From: Gammaproteobacteria bacterium HGW-Gammaproteobacteria-15 | GTDB lineage: Bacteria; Pseudomonadota; Gammaproteobacteria; Enterobacterales; Alteromonadaceae | DNA length: 64,000 nucleotides | Reading direction: 5' to 3' | Assembly: GCA_002840125.1 (NCBI GenBank) | Contig: PGZF01000004.1 | Coordinates: 434,001 to 498,000, forward strand | In this document: in pieces, positions 28,209 through 37,894 of the stretch | Layout: every line of letters starts with the position of its first letter | Numbering within the stretch: the stretch's first letter is position 1 | Notes under the pieces: generated by a model | Seen by the model: the letters and a program-made list of their open reading frames with translations, nothing else | What the model was told of the DNA's origin: nothing | The model's database searches: none | Translations under genes and position numbers: made by a program

Positions 28209-29981
28209 TTACTGTTGCAGTTGTGTCAGATGGGCAGCAAAGTCGGTTGCGTTCATAAAACCGGTTACCCGGGCAGTGCTGAGTTCTTCACCCTGCGGGC
28301 TGAAAAACAGCAGGGTAGGTAAACCCAGCACCTGATAATTATCCAGCAGCGCCTGATCTTTTCGGGTCATCTTGGTTACGTCGACTTTAATCAACTGCAT
28401 CTTCTGCATTTGTGCCTGCACTTCGGCTTTGGGAAAGGTTAAATGCTCAAACTCTTTGCAGGCAATACACCACTCAGCATACAAGTCTACCAGGGTGTAG
28501 CGTCCTTCGCTGGCAGCAATTTTTTGCTGTAGCTCTTCCAGTGAGCTCACCAGTTCAAAACCTGCCTGCTGTTGCTGCGTAACTGCGGCTGTTTGTTCTG
28601 TAGCCGGCCACCAATGTTTCAGGTTCAGGTATAGTGCTGCACTAAGCAGCAGCTGACCAAGAATTAACATAACCGCTTTGGCACTGTTATTTTGCAGGCT
28701 GAACATCACCCGGTACAGGTAAATAATAAAGCTGAGTAACAGCAAAGACCCTATAGCCAGGATATAACTGAACGGTAGCATCCGCTCCAGTAAAATAAGC
28801 GGTACCGCCAACAGCAGGAAGCCGAAAGTGGCTTTTACCGCATTCATCCAGTTACCGGCTTTAGGCAGCAGTTTACCGCCGGAGCTGCCCAGAATAAGCA
28901 GTGGCAACCCCATACCCAAACTTAAGATATACAACGTAACCGCGCCCAGCAGCAAATCACCGCTTTGTGCTACGTACAGCAGCGCCGCAGACAACGGTGC
29001 CGTGGTGCAGGGCGATGCAATAAGGCCAGACAGCGCACCCATGGTAAAGGCACCTTTGTGCGAGCCACCTTGCTGTTTGTTACTCACGCGGCTGATTTTT
29101 TCCTGCCAGCTGGACGGCAGGCTTAAATTAAATACGCCAAACATCGCCAGTGCCAACAGTACAAAAATGATACTGGCAACAATTAATACTGCCGGGTGCT
29201 GCATATAACCCTGAAACCGCACACCTAAACTGGCTACTACTAAACCTAATGCCGAATAGGTAATGGCCATGCCCTGCACATAAGAAAACGACAGTGTAAA
29301 GGCGCGTTTGTTAGACAATTGCTTGCCCTGGCCGACAATAATGCTGGTTAAAATGGGGTACATCGGAAACACACATGGCGTAAACGCCAGGCCCAAACCC
29401 AGCAAAAAGAAGCCGGCCAGTGTCGCTAAACCTGCGCCGTCGCTAAGTTTTGCTGCCAATGTATTCTGGCTGGATACCGGCACGTTGCTCTGGTTAGCTG
29501 CGCTGCCTGGGTTAGCCGCTGTGTCTTGATCGGCGTTAAGGGCAATTAGTGGCAGCTCTTTGGTTACCGGCGGGTAGCATAAACCGGCTTCGGCACAACC
29601 CATATACTGAATTTTAAATACCGCATCGTCGCTGACATCCGTTAACGGAATGCGCAGAGTTAACTGATGAAAATACACGTCCGACACGCCGAAAAACTCA
29701 TCTTCTATCTGCATGCTGGCCGGATAGCTGGGGTGAGAAAAACTGACAGCAATACCGCCCAGTTTTATTTTATCTTTATACAGATAATAGCCATCGGCGA
29801 TAGTCCAGCTGACAATCAGCTCATTTTGCTTTTGTACAAAATCAAACGCAAATGCCTGCTCTACCGGCAAAAAGCTATCATTGGCGTTGAGCAGGCTATT
29901 GAGCACAGAGTTTTGTTGGGCAGAGGCTGGCGCGAGCAACGCAAACCAGAATAAAAATGGCAGAACAAACACTTTATACAT
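28209..29981 (-). CDS. dsbD: Thiol:disulfide interchange protein DsbD
   Basis: 590 residues from MYKVFVLPFLFW, chosen because AGAGGA precedes it and it gives a clean signal peptide (to ASAQQ). It carries electrons from cytosolic thioredoxin across the inner membrane to periplasmic DsbC/DsbE. Three parts are present: the periplasmic N-terminal domain with the reactive pair in GCAEAGLCYPP, an eight-helix membrane domain with Cys in FTPCVFPM and IASPCTTAPL, and a C-terminal thioredoxin domain with WCIAC. The gene lies upstream of groES in opposite orientation. Confidence 0.96.
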   Translation of the reverse strand: MYKVFVLPFLFWFALLAPASAQQNSVLNSLLNANDSFLPVEQAFAFDFVQKQNELIVSWTIADGYYLYKDKIKLGGIAVSFSHPSYPASMQIEDEFFGVSDVYFHQLTLRIPLTDVSDDAVFKIQYMGCAEAGLCYPPVTKELPLIALNADQDTAANPGSAANQSNVPVSSQNTLAAKLSDGAGLATLAGFFLLGLGLAFTPCVFPMYPILTSIIVGQGKQLSNKRAFTLSFSYVQGMAITYSALGLVVASLGVRFQGYMQHPAVLIVASIIFVLLALAMFGVFNLSLPSSWQEKISRVSNKQQGGSHKGAFTMGALSGLIASPCTTAPLSAALLYVAQSGDLLLGAVTLYILSLGMGLPLLILGSSGGKLLPKAGNWMNAVKATFGFLLLAVPLILLERMLPFSYILAIGSLLLLSFIIYLYRVMFSLQNNSAKAVMLILGQLLLSAALYLNLKHWWPATEQTAAVTQQQQAGFELVSSLEELQQKIAASEGRYTLVDLYAEWCIACKEFEHLTFPKAEVQAQMQKMQLIKVDVTKMTRKDQALLDNYQVLGLPTLLFFSPQGEELSTARVTGFMNATDFAAHLTQLQQ

Positions 29982-30287
29982 CAACTTATACTTCCTCTTA
30001 AACGCCATAGCGTTGTTATCGTATTACACTAACATGAGCTTACTATACGCTGATAGCCGCCATACGGCTTTATCAACGCGACCAACATCACCTCAGCAAC
30101 ATCACCTCAGTACAGACCTGCGGCGGGGTGGGTTTATTTCAATAGCGGTAAATTTAATCTGTTTGCCTTAAGCGCCAATGAAGAAATTTTCGCTTTACCC
30201 CTTGGATTTTTTTCCGCAGTGCCCCATATACCGGGCAGACAATTTAACACCCATGTTAAAACACAAAATAGCTTTAGGAGATAGAGC
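29982..30287. other. dsbD-groES intergenic region
   Basis: 306 bp between divergent genes. It holds the sigma-32-like groE promoter (30199-30229), a 14-bp direct repeat in tandem (AACATCACCTCAGC at 30083-30096, repeated with one change at 30097-30110), and the groES ribosome binding site (TTAGGAG). No coding frame is convincing. Confidence 0.6.
30199..30229 (+). promoter_or_regulatory. Sigma-32-like heat-shock promoter of groESL
   Basis: CCCTTGGA (30199-30206) and CCCCATAT (30222-30229) are separated by 15 bp. This is close to the RpoH consensus CTTGAA / CCCCAT, and it lies 58 bp before groES. No CIRCE element is seen, which fits RpoH control of groE in gammaproteobacteria. Confidence 0.75.
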
Positions 30288-30578
30288 ATGAATATTCGTC
30301 CATTACATGATCGTGTCATCATCAAACGTTTAGAAGCTGAAAGCAAATCAGCTGGTGGCATCGTCTTAACGGGCGCTTCAGCGGAAAAATCTACCCGTGG
30401 TGAAGTGGTTGCAGTTGGCTTGGGCCGTGTTTTAGATAACGGCGATGTTAAGCCACTAGACGTTAAAGTTGGTGACAAGGTGCTGTTTGGTGCTTATGTA
30501 GAGCGCACAGAAAAAATTGATGGTCAGGAATACGTGATCACCAAAGAAGACAATATCTTAGGTGTAATTCTGGATTAA
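30288..30578 (+). CDS. groES: Co-chaperonin GroES
   Basis: 96 residues, family length. [14 protein letters not shown] at the start, mobile loop [18 protein letters not shown], then [13 protein letters not shown] and [13 protein letters not shown] segments. It forms the heptameric lid of GroEL. Strong ribosome binding site (TTAGGAG). It is first in the two-gene groE operon, 48 bp before groEL. Confidence 0.99.
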   Translation: MNIRPLHDRVIIKRLEAESKSAGGIVLTGASAEKSTRGEVVAVGLGRVLDNGDVKPLDVKVGDKVLFGAYVERTEKIDGQEYVITKEDNILGVILD

Positions 30579-30605
30579 TTTTCCTGTAAACCTTACAACG
30601 ATTAA

Positions 30606-32264
<1,659 letters not shown>

Positions 32265-32290
32265 TAAAAATGTAAGTGCCCACTTACCAG

Positions 32291-32324
32291 AAAACCCCGG
32301 CTTTATGCCGGGGTTTTGTTTTTT
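32291..32324 (+). terminator. Rho-independent terminator of groESL
   Basis: AAAACCCCGGC, a TTTAT loop, GCCGGGGTTTT and then more Ts. The stem is long and GC-rich and lies 26 bp after the groEL stop. Confidence 0.92.
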
Positions 32325-32485
32325 ATCGCTGTGGCTTTTATCGCAACTGGCTACATTTTTATACAAAAGGCTACAGCATTCAGATGTCATTCAAGGCTAT
32401 AGTGAGTAATGTTGAGTAAACTTATTACCGGCCGGCAGCTCTAACTAAAGTGGTTACAGCTGGCCATTGGTACAGGAGACAAACG

Positions 32486-33022
32486 ATGCGTACAACAATA
32501 TTACTATGCAGTTTAGCTATGGTGCTTGGCACGGGGGCTGTACAGGCAGGTGAGGTACAGATCAAATGGCAAGACCCTGAGAAATTCACTGATATTCGTC
32601 CGGCGAATGACAGCCGTAAAGCGTTTCGCGAAAGAGTGATTAAAAAGTTTGACGGCTTTTTCAATGATATGGCCACTCAGTTACCTGAAGGCTATAAATG
32701 GGAAGTTACAGTAACTGACGTCGACCTTGCCGGTGACGTGGATTATTTTATTAGTAGGAACGGTAATGCTTTGCGTGTGGTGAAAGATATTTACTCACCA
32801 GCTATCCGTTTTACTCATGTGCTGCGGGATAAACATGGTGAAGAAGTTGTCAGTGGTGAAGAGCGCTTACGTGATATGGGCTTTATGCAGTCATTACGTT
32901 CAGCCAATGATAACGAAGAGTTTCGCTATGAAAAGCAGATGCTGAACAATTGGTTTACCAAAGAATTGCAGCCAAAGGTTGAGCAGTATGCCTTAGCCTT
33001 ACCTAAGGTAAGCACAAACTGA
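32486..33022 (+). CDS. DUF3016-like secreted protein
   Basis: 178 residues from ATG at 32486, which has an AGGAG ribosome binding site; the longer reading from 32450 lacks one. The signal peptide ends VQAGE. The mature part begins VQIKWQDPEKFTDIRPAN, and the centre VTVTDVDLAGDVDYF agrees with what I recall of the DUF3016 family of Alteromonadales and Xanthomonadales periplasmic proteins. The function of this family is not known. It stands alone between groEL and a minus-strand gene. Confidence 0.7.
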   Translation: MRTTILLCSLAMVLGTGAVQAGEVQIKWQDPEKFTDIRPANDSRKAFRERVIKKFDGFFNDMATQLPEGYKWEVTVTDVDLAGDVDYFISRNGNALRVVKDIYSPAIRFTHVLRDKHGEEVVSGEERLRDMGFMQSLRSANDNEEFRYEKQMLNNWFTKELQPKVEQYALALPKVSTN

Positions 33023-33101
33023 GTTCAGGGCCTACAGGCGTTGTAGTAACACCTGACCGCTGCAGCTTATTACCCTGACGAGATTTACCCTGATACTAAG
33101 G

Positions 33102-33407
33102 TTAGGTCACCAGAGTGCGAAACTCTGCAAGTGTAGTGTGCAGCTGCTTTAGTTGCTGTACTACGCGCTGTAATGTCGCAGTATTAAACTGCTGACTTTG
33201 GCGCATAGCGGCAACCTGTTCAGCGGTTTCTGCCAGATAAGGCATAAAGCGGTTGCTGGAGGCCTTAAATAGCTTATTGTCGGCAAAAATACGCTGATGT
33301 TTGGCATGGCCTTGCTGTTGCAGGCTATCCAGCAGTGCATCAGCGTCCAGCGCTTTGCGGTACAACTCTTTTAAGTTGTCATCAAGTTGATTAAGTAAAG
33401 TGTCCAT
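33102..33407 (-). CDS. Small helical protein, possibly PriC-like
   Basis: 101 residues, all helical, rich in Leu and Gln, with no signal or membrane segment. The segment RIFADNKLFKASSNRFMPYLAET resembles the N-terminal region of primosomal replication protein N'' (PriC), in which a conserved F-x3-LF pattern precedes a Leu-rich helix. The C-terminal domain of enterobacterial PriC is missing. If this is correct, it would help reload DnaB at stalled forks, but the match is weak and a purely structural resemblance is possible. Confidence 0.45.
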   Translation of the reverse strand: MDTLLNQLDDNLKELYRKALDADALLDSLQQQGHAKHQRIFADNKLFKASSNRFMPYLAETAEQVAAMRQSQQFNTATLQRVVQQLKQLHTTLAEFRTLVT

Positions 33408-33569
33408 AATACGGCTTAGCTGAAAAAAGTGGCGCTATTATGCCATAAGCCCGGCGCCGCTTCAGCAGACTTGCTGTGAAAGCCCGTTTTAACGGGTATT
33501 TTTTTCCCTGCCCGTTTCTTTAGTATACGTTTTGTTATATTATCTCTTTTCTTTAATTCAGCTGTCAGA

Positions 33570-33968
33570 GTGAGTATCGTGTTAGCAACGGTTAGAAACG
33601 TATTCGATAAAGTAGGTATTACAGTGACATCGCTTTGTGCCATTCACTGCATTATGCTGCCGATCATTTTGCCGGTTTTGCCCTTACTGGGCCTCAGCGT
33701 TGGCCATAATCATGCTTTTGAGCGCGTGATGTTGCTGGTTACCATAGTGCTGGGTTTTATTGCTTTGTTTATTGGTTTTCACCGTTATCACCGCAAGCTG
33801 TACCCGTTTTATTCATTGTTTTTAGGTGTGTTTATATATTGGCAACGCGATGTGTGGGGCCATGAATATGAACACGCTGTTTTGATCGTGGGTGCATCCT
33901 TGGTGGTATTAGCGCATGTGATGAATATGCGCTTGTGTAATAGCTGTAAAAGCTGTCATGATCACTAG
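33570..33968 (+). CDS. MerC-family membrane protein
   Basis: 132 residues, GTG start. Four hydrophobic segments. The first contains the MerC signature TSLCAIHCIMLPIILPVLPL (Cys pair in the membrane), and the tail is His/Cys-rich (LCNSCKSCHDH), suiting metal ions. MerC proteins move mercuric or other soft metal ions across the inner membrane. No mer operon accompanies it, so a general metal-handling role is more likely than mercury resistance. It is followed by a terminator that also serves the opposing gene. Confidence 0.8.
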   Translation: MSIVLATVRNVFDKVGITVTSLCAIHCIMLPIILPVLPLLGLSVGHNHAFERVMLLVTIVLGFIALFIGFHRYHRKLYPFYSLFLGVFIYWQRDVWGHEYEHAVLIVGASLVVLAHVMNMRLCNSCKSCHDH

Positions 33969-33982
33969 GTGTTAAAATGTAT

Positions 33983-34010
33983 AAAAAAATCCCGCTACGG
34001 CGGGATTTTT
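33983..34010. terminator. Bidirectional rho-independent terminator
   Basis: AAATCCCGC, TACG loop, GCGGGATTT with A-run on the left and T-run on the right. It lies between the converging merC-like and glycerophosphodiesterase genes and can serve both strands. Confidence 0.88.
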
Positions 34011-34021
34011 GCTTTATAGCC

Positions 34022-34723
34022 TTAGCGTTTTTCTGCCAAGCGCTGCCGGCTTCTGGCGGGATAGTTGCTGAAAATACCGTCTACGCCATATTGCTGCATG
34101 CGGGCAATATCATCAGCTTGATCCACGGTATACACATACACTTTTAAATCGCGCGCTTTGGCATTGTCGACAAAAGCCTGATTAATAAAGCTGACGTCAC
34201 AGTTTACCGAGTATGCTTGCAACTGCTGTGCAAAAGTGGCGTAATCCAGTGGCAGGCTGGCAGTAAGTGCTCCCAGCTTTAACTCAGGCCTGGCTGCCTT
34301 AAGGGCGGCGAGTAGGTGATGATTAAAAGATGAGATCAGCAGCCGCTGGTCGTCAAATTGCAGCTCCTGCTTTGCTTTACCCAGTAAGGTCAGCAGCGGT
34401 GCAACGGTGTTTTCACCTTTTAATTCGATATTCAGCCACAGCCGGGTGTTGTGCAGTAACTGCAATACCTGCCATAGCGTTGGAATACGCTCGCCACGGC
34501 CGGCATCCAGTTGCATCAGTTGTTCTACAGAGTACTGGTAAATACTGCCTGTGCCGTTAGTGGTGCGGGTTAAGTGATGATCATGAATAACAATCAGCTC
34601 GCCCTGCACGGCGAATACGTCTATTTCTATAGCGTCAGCACCCTGCGTTATGGCTTGTTCAATAGCCAGCAGGGTGTTTTCCGGGTATTCACCACTTGCA
34701 CCACGATGAGCGATGATTTGCAT
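34022..34723 (-). CDS. Glycerophosphodiester phosphodiesterase
   Basis: 233 residues from MQIIAHRGASGEYPENT, which has a perfect GGAGG 9 bp upstream. A reading extended to 34837 passes through a palindromic repeat and is rejected. It hydrolyses glycerophosphodiesters to glycerol-3-phosphate and an alcohol. Active-site residues: HRGASGEYPENT, AIEIDVF and VIHDHHLTRTTNGTG. There is no signal peptide, so it is a cytosolic, UgpQ-type enzyme. It is followed upstream by psd on the same strand, after a 154-bp gap. Confidence 0.93.
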   Translation of the reverse strand: MQIIAHRGASGEYPENTLLAIEQAITQGADAIEIDVFAVQGELIVIHDHHLTRTTNGTGSIYQYSVEQLMQLDAGRGERIPTLWQVLQLLHNTRLWLNIELKGENTVAPLLTLLGKAKQELQFDDQRLLISSFNHHLLAALKAARPELKLGALTASLPLDYATFAQQLQAYSVNCDVSFINQAFVDNAKARDLKVYVYTVDQADDIARMQQYGVDGIFSNYPARSRQRLAEKR

Positions 34724-34762
34724 AAAATGACCTCCATTTCTCCGGACGCTGTCTGCCACTCC

Positions 34763-34849
34763 GTACATTTCTTCTGTGACACGCCGTAAACCCTTCCCTG
34801 GGGGCTCGATTCGGCCATCCTGGCCTGCAACGGTCACAGAAGAAAGTAC
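34763..34849. repeat. Palindromic intergenic element with 17-18 bp inverted arms
   Basis: Left arm GTACATTTCTTCTGTGAC (34763-34780) and right arm GTCACAGAAGAAAGTAC (34833-34849) are inverted copies apart from one missing base. The 52-bp core contains a GGCC-ATCCT-GGCC hairpin and a CCTGGGGG/GAGCCCCC-like GC-rich segment. It looks like a REP/BIME- or MITE-type repeat between the glycerophosphodiesterase and psd. It creates a false N-terminal extension of the former. Confidence 0.65.
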
Positions 34850-34877
34850 ATACGCGTCAGCCAGTAACGCTGTTATA

Positions 34878-35735
34878 TCAGTTTAGTTCAGCAAAAGGTG
34901 CACCCATACGAGTAACTGTACCGGGTTGCTGATCGGCTAAAAACTGCAGTTTATTCGCCGGAAAAGCCAACACGACTGTTGAGCCCAGCTTAAAGCGGCC
35001 CATCTCGGCGCCTTTTTCCAGCGTAATGGCATTTTTACCATGTGCCGGATAGCTCCAGCGAAACACATTTTTACCCGCCGGTGGCGTTACTGTGCCGGCC
35101 CAAACCGTTTCAATACTGGCCACTATCGTTGCACCTACCAGCACTAATGCCATAGGGCCAAGCTCAGTATCGAAAATGGTTACTACGCGCTCATTCAGCG
35201 CAAATAAATCCTTTACGCACTCTGCGGTTAATGGGTTAACCGAGAAGAGTTCTCCTGGCACGTAAATCATCTGGCGCAAAGTGCCCCGCACAGGCATATG
35301 AATACGGTGATAATCTTTTGGTGCCAGATAAATAGTAGCAAAGTGGCCGTTTTGAAACGGCAATGCCGTGGCGCTATCCCCGCCTAACAGAGCCTGCAGC
35401 GAATAATTGTGGTTTTTTGCCTGAATAAGTTTGCCATCAACGATAGGCCCAAGCTGGCTGATAGTGCCATCTACCGGATGGGCAACAATATTAGCCTCTG
35501 TAGCCAGTGGGCGAATGCCATCTTTTAACGGCCGGGTAAAAAACTCATTAAAACTGGCGTAATCTTTAGCGTGTTCAAACTGTGCTTCCGCCATATTAAT
35601 GCCGTAGGCTTTAATAAAACGGTTAATTAAAAAGTGGCTAAACCAGCCCAGTTTTGCCGCGGCTAATTTGCCGGCCAAACGGGATATAAGATGTTTAGGC
35701 AATAAGTATTGCAGGGTAATTTTTAAATTATCCAT
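34878..35735 (-). CDS. psd: Phosphatidylserine decarboxylase proenzyme
   Basis: 285 residues, family length. It makes phosphatidylethanolamine at the inner membrane. The LGST self-cleavage motif is present (Ser252 becomes the pyruvoyl group), and the conserved [21 protein letters not shown] and FSVNPLT segments are seen. It lies 18 bp after rsgA on the minus strand, and rsgA-psd is a conserved gammaproteobacterial pair. Confidence 0.97.
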   Translation of the reverse strand: MDNLKITLQYLLPKHLISRLAGKLAAAKLGWFSHFLINRFIKAYGINMAEAQFEHAKDYASFNEFFTRPLKDGIRPLATEANIVAHPVDGTISQLGPIVDGKLIQAKNHNYSLQALLGGDSATALPFQNGHFATIYLAPKDYHRIHMPVRGTLRQMIYVPGELFSVNPLTAECVKDLFALNERVVTIFDTELGPMALVLVGATIVASIETVWAGTVTPPAGKNVFRWSYPAHGKNAITLEKGAEMGRFKLGSTVVLAFPANKLQFLADQQPGTVTRMGAPFAELN

Positions 35736-35753
35736 TATGTTCTCTGTATAAAG

Positions 35754-36788
35754 TTAAAAGTGATTCGGTTTGTCCTGCGCCATACTGGCAAGAATTTTTA
35801 AATAGCTGTCATAGCGTTCCTGGCGAATGTCTCCGGTTTCTACTGCATGCTGAATAGCGCAGCCAGGGTCGGAAATATGCTTACAGTCACGGAATTTACA
35901 GCGCCCAAGCCAGGGGGCAAATTCAGTAAAACCGCGGGTAACTTCTTCTGCTGTTAAATGCCACAGTGCAAATTCACGAATGCCCGGCGAGTCGATTAAA
36001 TCGCCGCCATCCGGCAAATGGTACAGGCGAGACACCGTAGTGGTGTGCTGCCCCAGGCCGGAGTTGGTCGATACTTCCTGTGTCAGCGCTTCCAGACCTG
36101 GCATTAAGTTGTTCATTAACGACGATTTACCCACGCCAGACTGGCCGACAAAAATGCTGGTACCGCTGTGCAGGTAACTAAGCAATTGCGCCATACCAAC
36201 CCCGCTTTTGGCGCTTACCAGCAAAAAGTTATACCCCAGCTGTTGGTACAACGCCAGTTGCTGCTCTGTGGCAATAAACTCATCAGCGCTGAGTAAGTCG
36301 GCTTTATTAATCACCAGCAGGGGTTTAATGCCGGTGATCTCTGCTGCGACAAGGTAGCGGTCAATAATATTCAGCGATAGTGCAGGCAGAATAGCCGACA
36401 CAATAATCATTAAATCAATATTGGCTGCCACCGGTTTTAAGCCGTCGTAAAAATCTGGCCGCAGCAGCACAGAGCTACGTTCTTCTACCGCATCTATTAC
36501 GCCATCAATGCCGCCGGTGGGCTGCAAAGCGCGGCGCCATACTACGCGATCACCGGTTACTAAAGAGGCAACCGAGCGGCGCATATTGCAACGTACCACG
36601 GCACCGTTGGTATCTTCGACATCAGCATGCTGGCCAAAACGGCTTAATATCAGGCCGGTTTCAGTGGCGGCAAAGCTGTTGTCATCAACAGATTCGACAC
36701 CTTTGTTTTTTGGCGCACGTAACCGTTTGCTGGCATTGTCGGCAATACGTTGTTGCTGGCGCTGGGTAAGATGTTTTTTCTTTGTCAC
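35754..36788 (-). CDS. rsgA: Ribosome small-subunit GTPase RsgA (YjeQ)
   Basis: 344 residues from GTG at 36788 (VTKKKHLTQRQQQRI). Upstream ATG codons would add about 100 residues and overlap orn, whereas the family is about 350 residues. It is a circularly permuted GTPase in late 30S maturation: NKADL comes before the P-loop GQSGVGKSS, then DSPGIREF. The N-terminal OB-fold and the C-terminal zinc site (CKFRDCKHISDPGC) are present. Divergent from orn, the usual arrangement. Confidence 0.95.
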   Translation of the reverse strand: MTKKKHLTQRQQQRIADNASKRLRAPKNKGVESVDDNSFAATETGLILSRFGQHADVEDTNGAVVRCNMRRSVASLVTGDRVVWRRALQPTGGIDGVIDAVEERSSVLLRPDFYDGLKPVAANIDLMIIVSAILPALSLNIIDRYLVAAEITGIKPLLVINKADLLSADEFIATEQQLALYQQLGYNFLLVSAKSGVGMAQLLSYLHSGTSIFVGQSGVGKSSLMNNLMPGLEALTQEVSTNSGLGQHTTTVSRLYHLPDGGDLIDSPGIREFALWHLTAEEVTRGFTEFAPWLGRCKFRDCKHISDPGCAIQHAVETGDIRQERYDSYLKILASMAQDKPNHF

Positions 36789-36899
36789 TGCTGCTTTTAT
36801 CGCTCTGATGTAAAGGATGCTATTACTGCTAAGCTTAGGGCGTGTATGATACCTGCAATCTGTTAATGAACAAAGCAGCAACGAGTGTAAGGGTTTTTG

Positions 36900-37451
36900 A
36901 TGAGTGTAAATGACAATAATCTGATTTGGCTTGATTTGGAAATGACTGGCCTGGAGCCAAAAACCGATGTCATTCTGGAAATGGCCACTATAGTGACCGA
37001 CAGCCAGCTGAATATTCTGGCTGAGGGGCCGGTTTTTGCTATTAAACAACCAGACGATGTGCTGGATAATATGAGCGCCTGGTGTGTTGAGCAACACGGT
37101 AAAAGCGGTTTAACGGCGCGTTGCCGGGCAAGTACTACTACGTTGGCAGATGCTGAACAGCAAACTATCGCGTTTTTACGCCAGTATGTGGCGGCAGGTA
37201 AATCGCCAATGTGTGGCAACAGCATAGGGCAGGACCGTCGTTTTCTGGCGGAGTATGCGCCAACACTGGAAGCGTTTTTTCATTACCGTAACCTGGATGT
37301 CAGTACAGTCAAAGAGCTGGCACGGCGCTGGCACCCGGAGGTGCTGAAGAAAGTACAAAAAGCCGGCAGCCATCTGGCACTGGATGATATTCGTGAGTCA
37401 ATTGCTGAATTAGTAACCTATCGCGAGCATTTTTTCAAATTACCGCAATAA
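36900..37451 (+). CDS. orn: Oligoribonuclease
   Basis: 183 residues from ATG at 36900. It degrades 2-5 nt RNA fragments, and linear pGpG from cyclic di-GMP, to mononucleotides. DEDDh exonuclease motifs are all seen: WLDLEMTGL (Exo I), [11 protein letters not shown] (Exo II) and [12 protein letters not shown] (Exo III, with His and Asp). Divergent from rsgA. Confidence 0.98.
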   Translation: MSVNDNNLIWLDLEMTGLEPKTDVILEMATIVTDSQLNILAEGPVFAIKQPDDVLDNMSAWCVEQHGKSGLTARCRASTTTLADAEQQTIAFLRQYVAAGKSPMCGNSIGQDRRFLAEYAPTLEAFFHYRNLDVSTVKELARRWHPEVLKKVQKAGSHLALDDIRESIAELVTYREHFFKLPQ

Positions 37452-37456
37452 AGTGC

Positions 37457-37484
37457 TTGCATAAGCTAACTGATTTTGTAAAAT
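37457..37484 (+). promoter_or_regulatory. Predicted sigma-70 promoter of tRNA-Gly
   Basis: TTGCAT (37457-37462) and TAAAAT (37479-37484) are 16 bp apart, followed by a GC-rich discriminator (GCGCGCC). This is typical of stable RNA promoters under stringent control. It lies 33 bp before the tRNA. Confidence 0.65.
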
Positions 37485-37517
37485 GCGCGCCATCACGACG
37501 TAACAACGTCAGTTGAT

Positions 37518-37593
37518 GCGAGTATAGCTCAGCTGGTAGAGCGCGACCTTGCCAAGGTCGAGGTCACGAGTTCGAACCTCGTTACTCGCTCCA
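37518..37593 (+). tRNA. glyV: tRNA-Gly (GCC anticodon)
   Basis: 76 nt with encoded CCA. Acceptor stem GCGAGTA pairs with TACTCGC. D-arm GCTC..GAGC, anticodon stem CGACC/GGTCG with loop TTGCCAA and anticodon GCC (37551-37553), T-loop TTCGAAC. All arms pair well. The gene stands alone, with its own promoter and terminator. The symbol is generic. Confidence 0.97.
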
Positions 37594-37602
37594 AATTCGA
37601 TG

Positions 37603-37639
37603 AAAAACCGCACCTTGCGCAAGCACAGTGCGGTTTTTT
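37603..37639 (+). terminator. Rho-independent terminator of tRNA-Gly
   Basis: AAAAACCGCAC pairs with GTGCGGTTTTTT across a loop that itself contains the palindrome CTTGCGCAAG. A T-run follows. It lies 10 bp after the tRNA. Confidence 0.88.
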
Positions 37640-37687
37640 GTTTTCTGCGATATAGTTAATGCCTGTTTAGCTTAACATCTGGCAGCT

Positions 37688-37894
37688 ATGTCTGAATCGC
37701 CCTGCGTGCGTAACTGTTGCCTGGATCAGCATGATTGCTGCCTCGGGTGCGGCCGGTTATTAAACGAAATTATAGAGTGGCACAGCGCAGACAAAGCACG
37801 GCGCGATACGATCTTGAACCTGGCTGCACAGCGTCTGACACAGCGCCAACAATTGTACGCACTCAGGCGTCCCGCGGCAGACCCTTCTGAATAA
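37688..37894 (+). CDS. DUF1289 domain protein
   Basis: 68 residues. The N-terminal half fits the DUF1289 pattern SPC-x3-C-x-LD-x5-C-x-GC-x-R (SPCVRNCCLDQHDCCLGCGR), followed by a Trp and a short helical tail. The Cys residues suggest metal or Fe-S binding; the function is unknown. It converges on queG, and the two coding ends overlap by 32 bp. Confidence 0.85.
   Translation: MSESPCVRNCCLDQHDCCLGCGRLLNEIIEWHSADKARRDTILNLAAQRLTQRQQLYALRRPAADPSE

Noticed and set aside
34724..34837. N-terminal extension of the glycerophosphodiesterase
   Set aside because: It is read through a palindromic repeat. The ATG at 34723 has a perfect ribosome binding site and starts the conserved domain.
36789..37097. 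About 100 extra N-terminal codons on rsgA
   Set aside because: They overlap orn on the other strand and exceed the family length; GTG at 36788 gives the normal protein.
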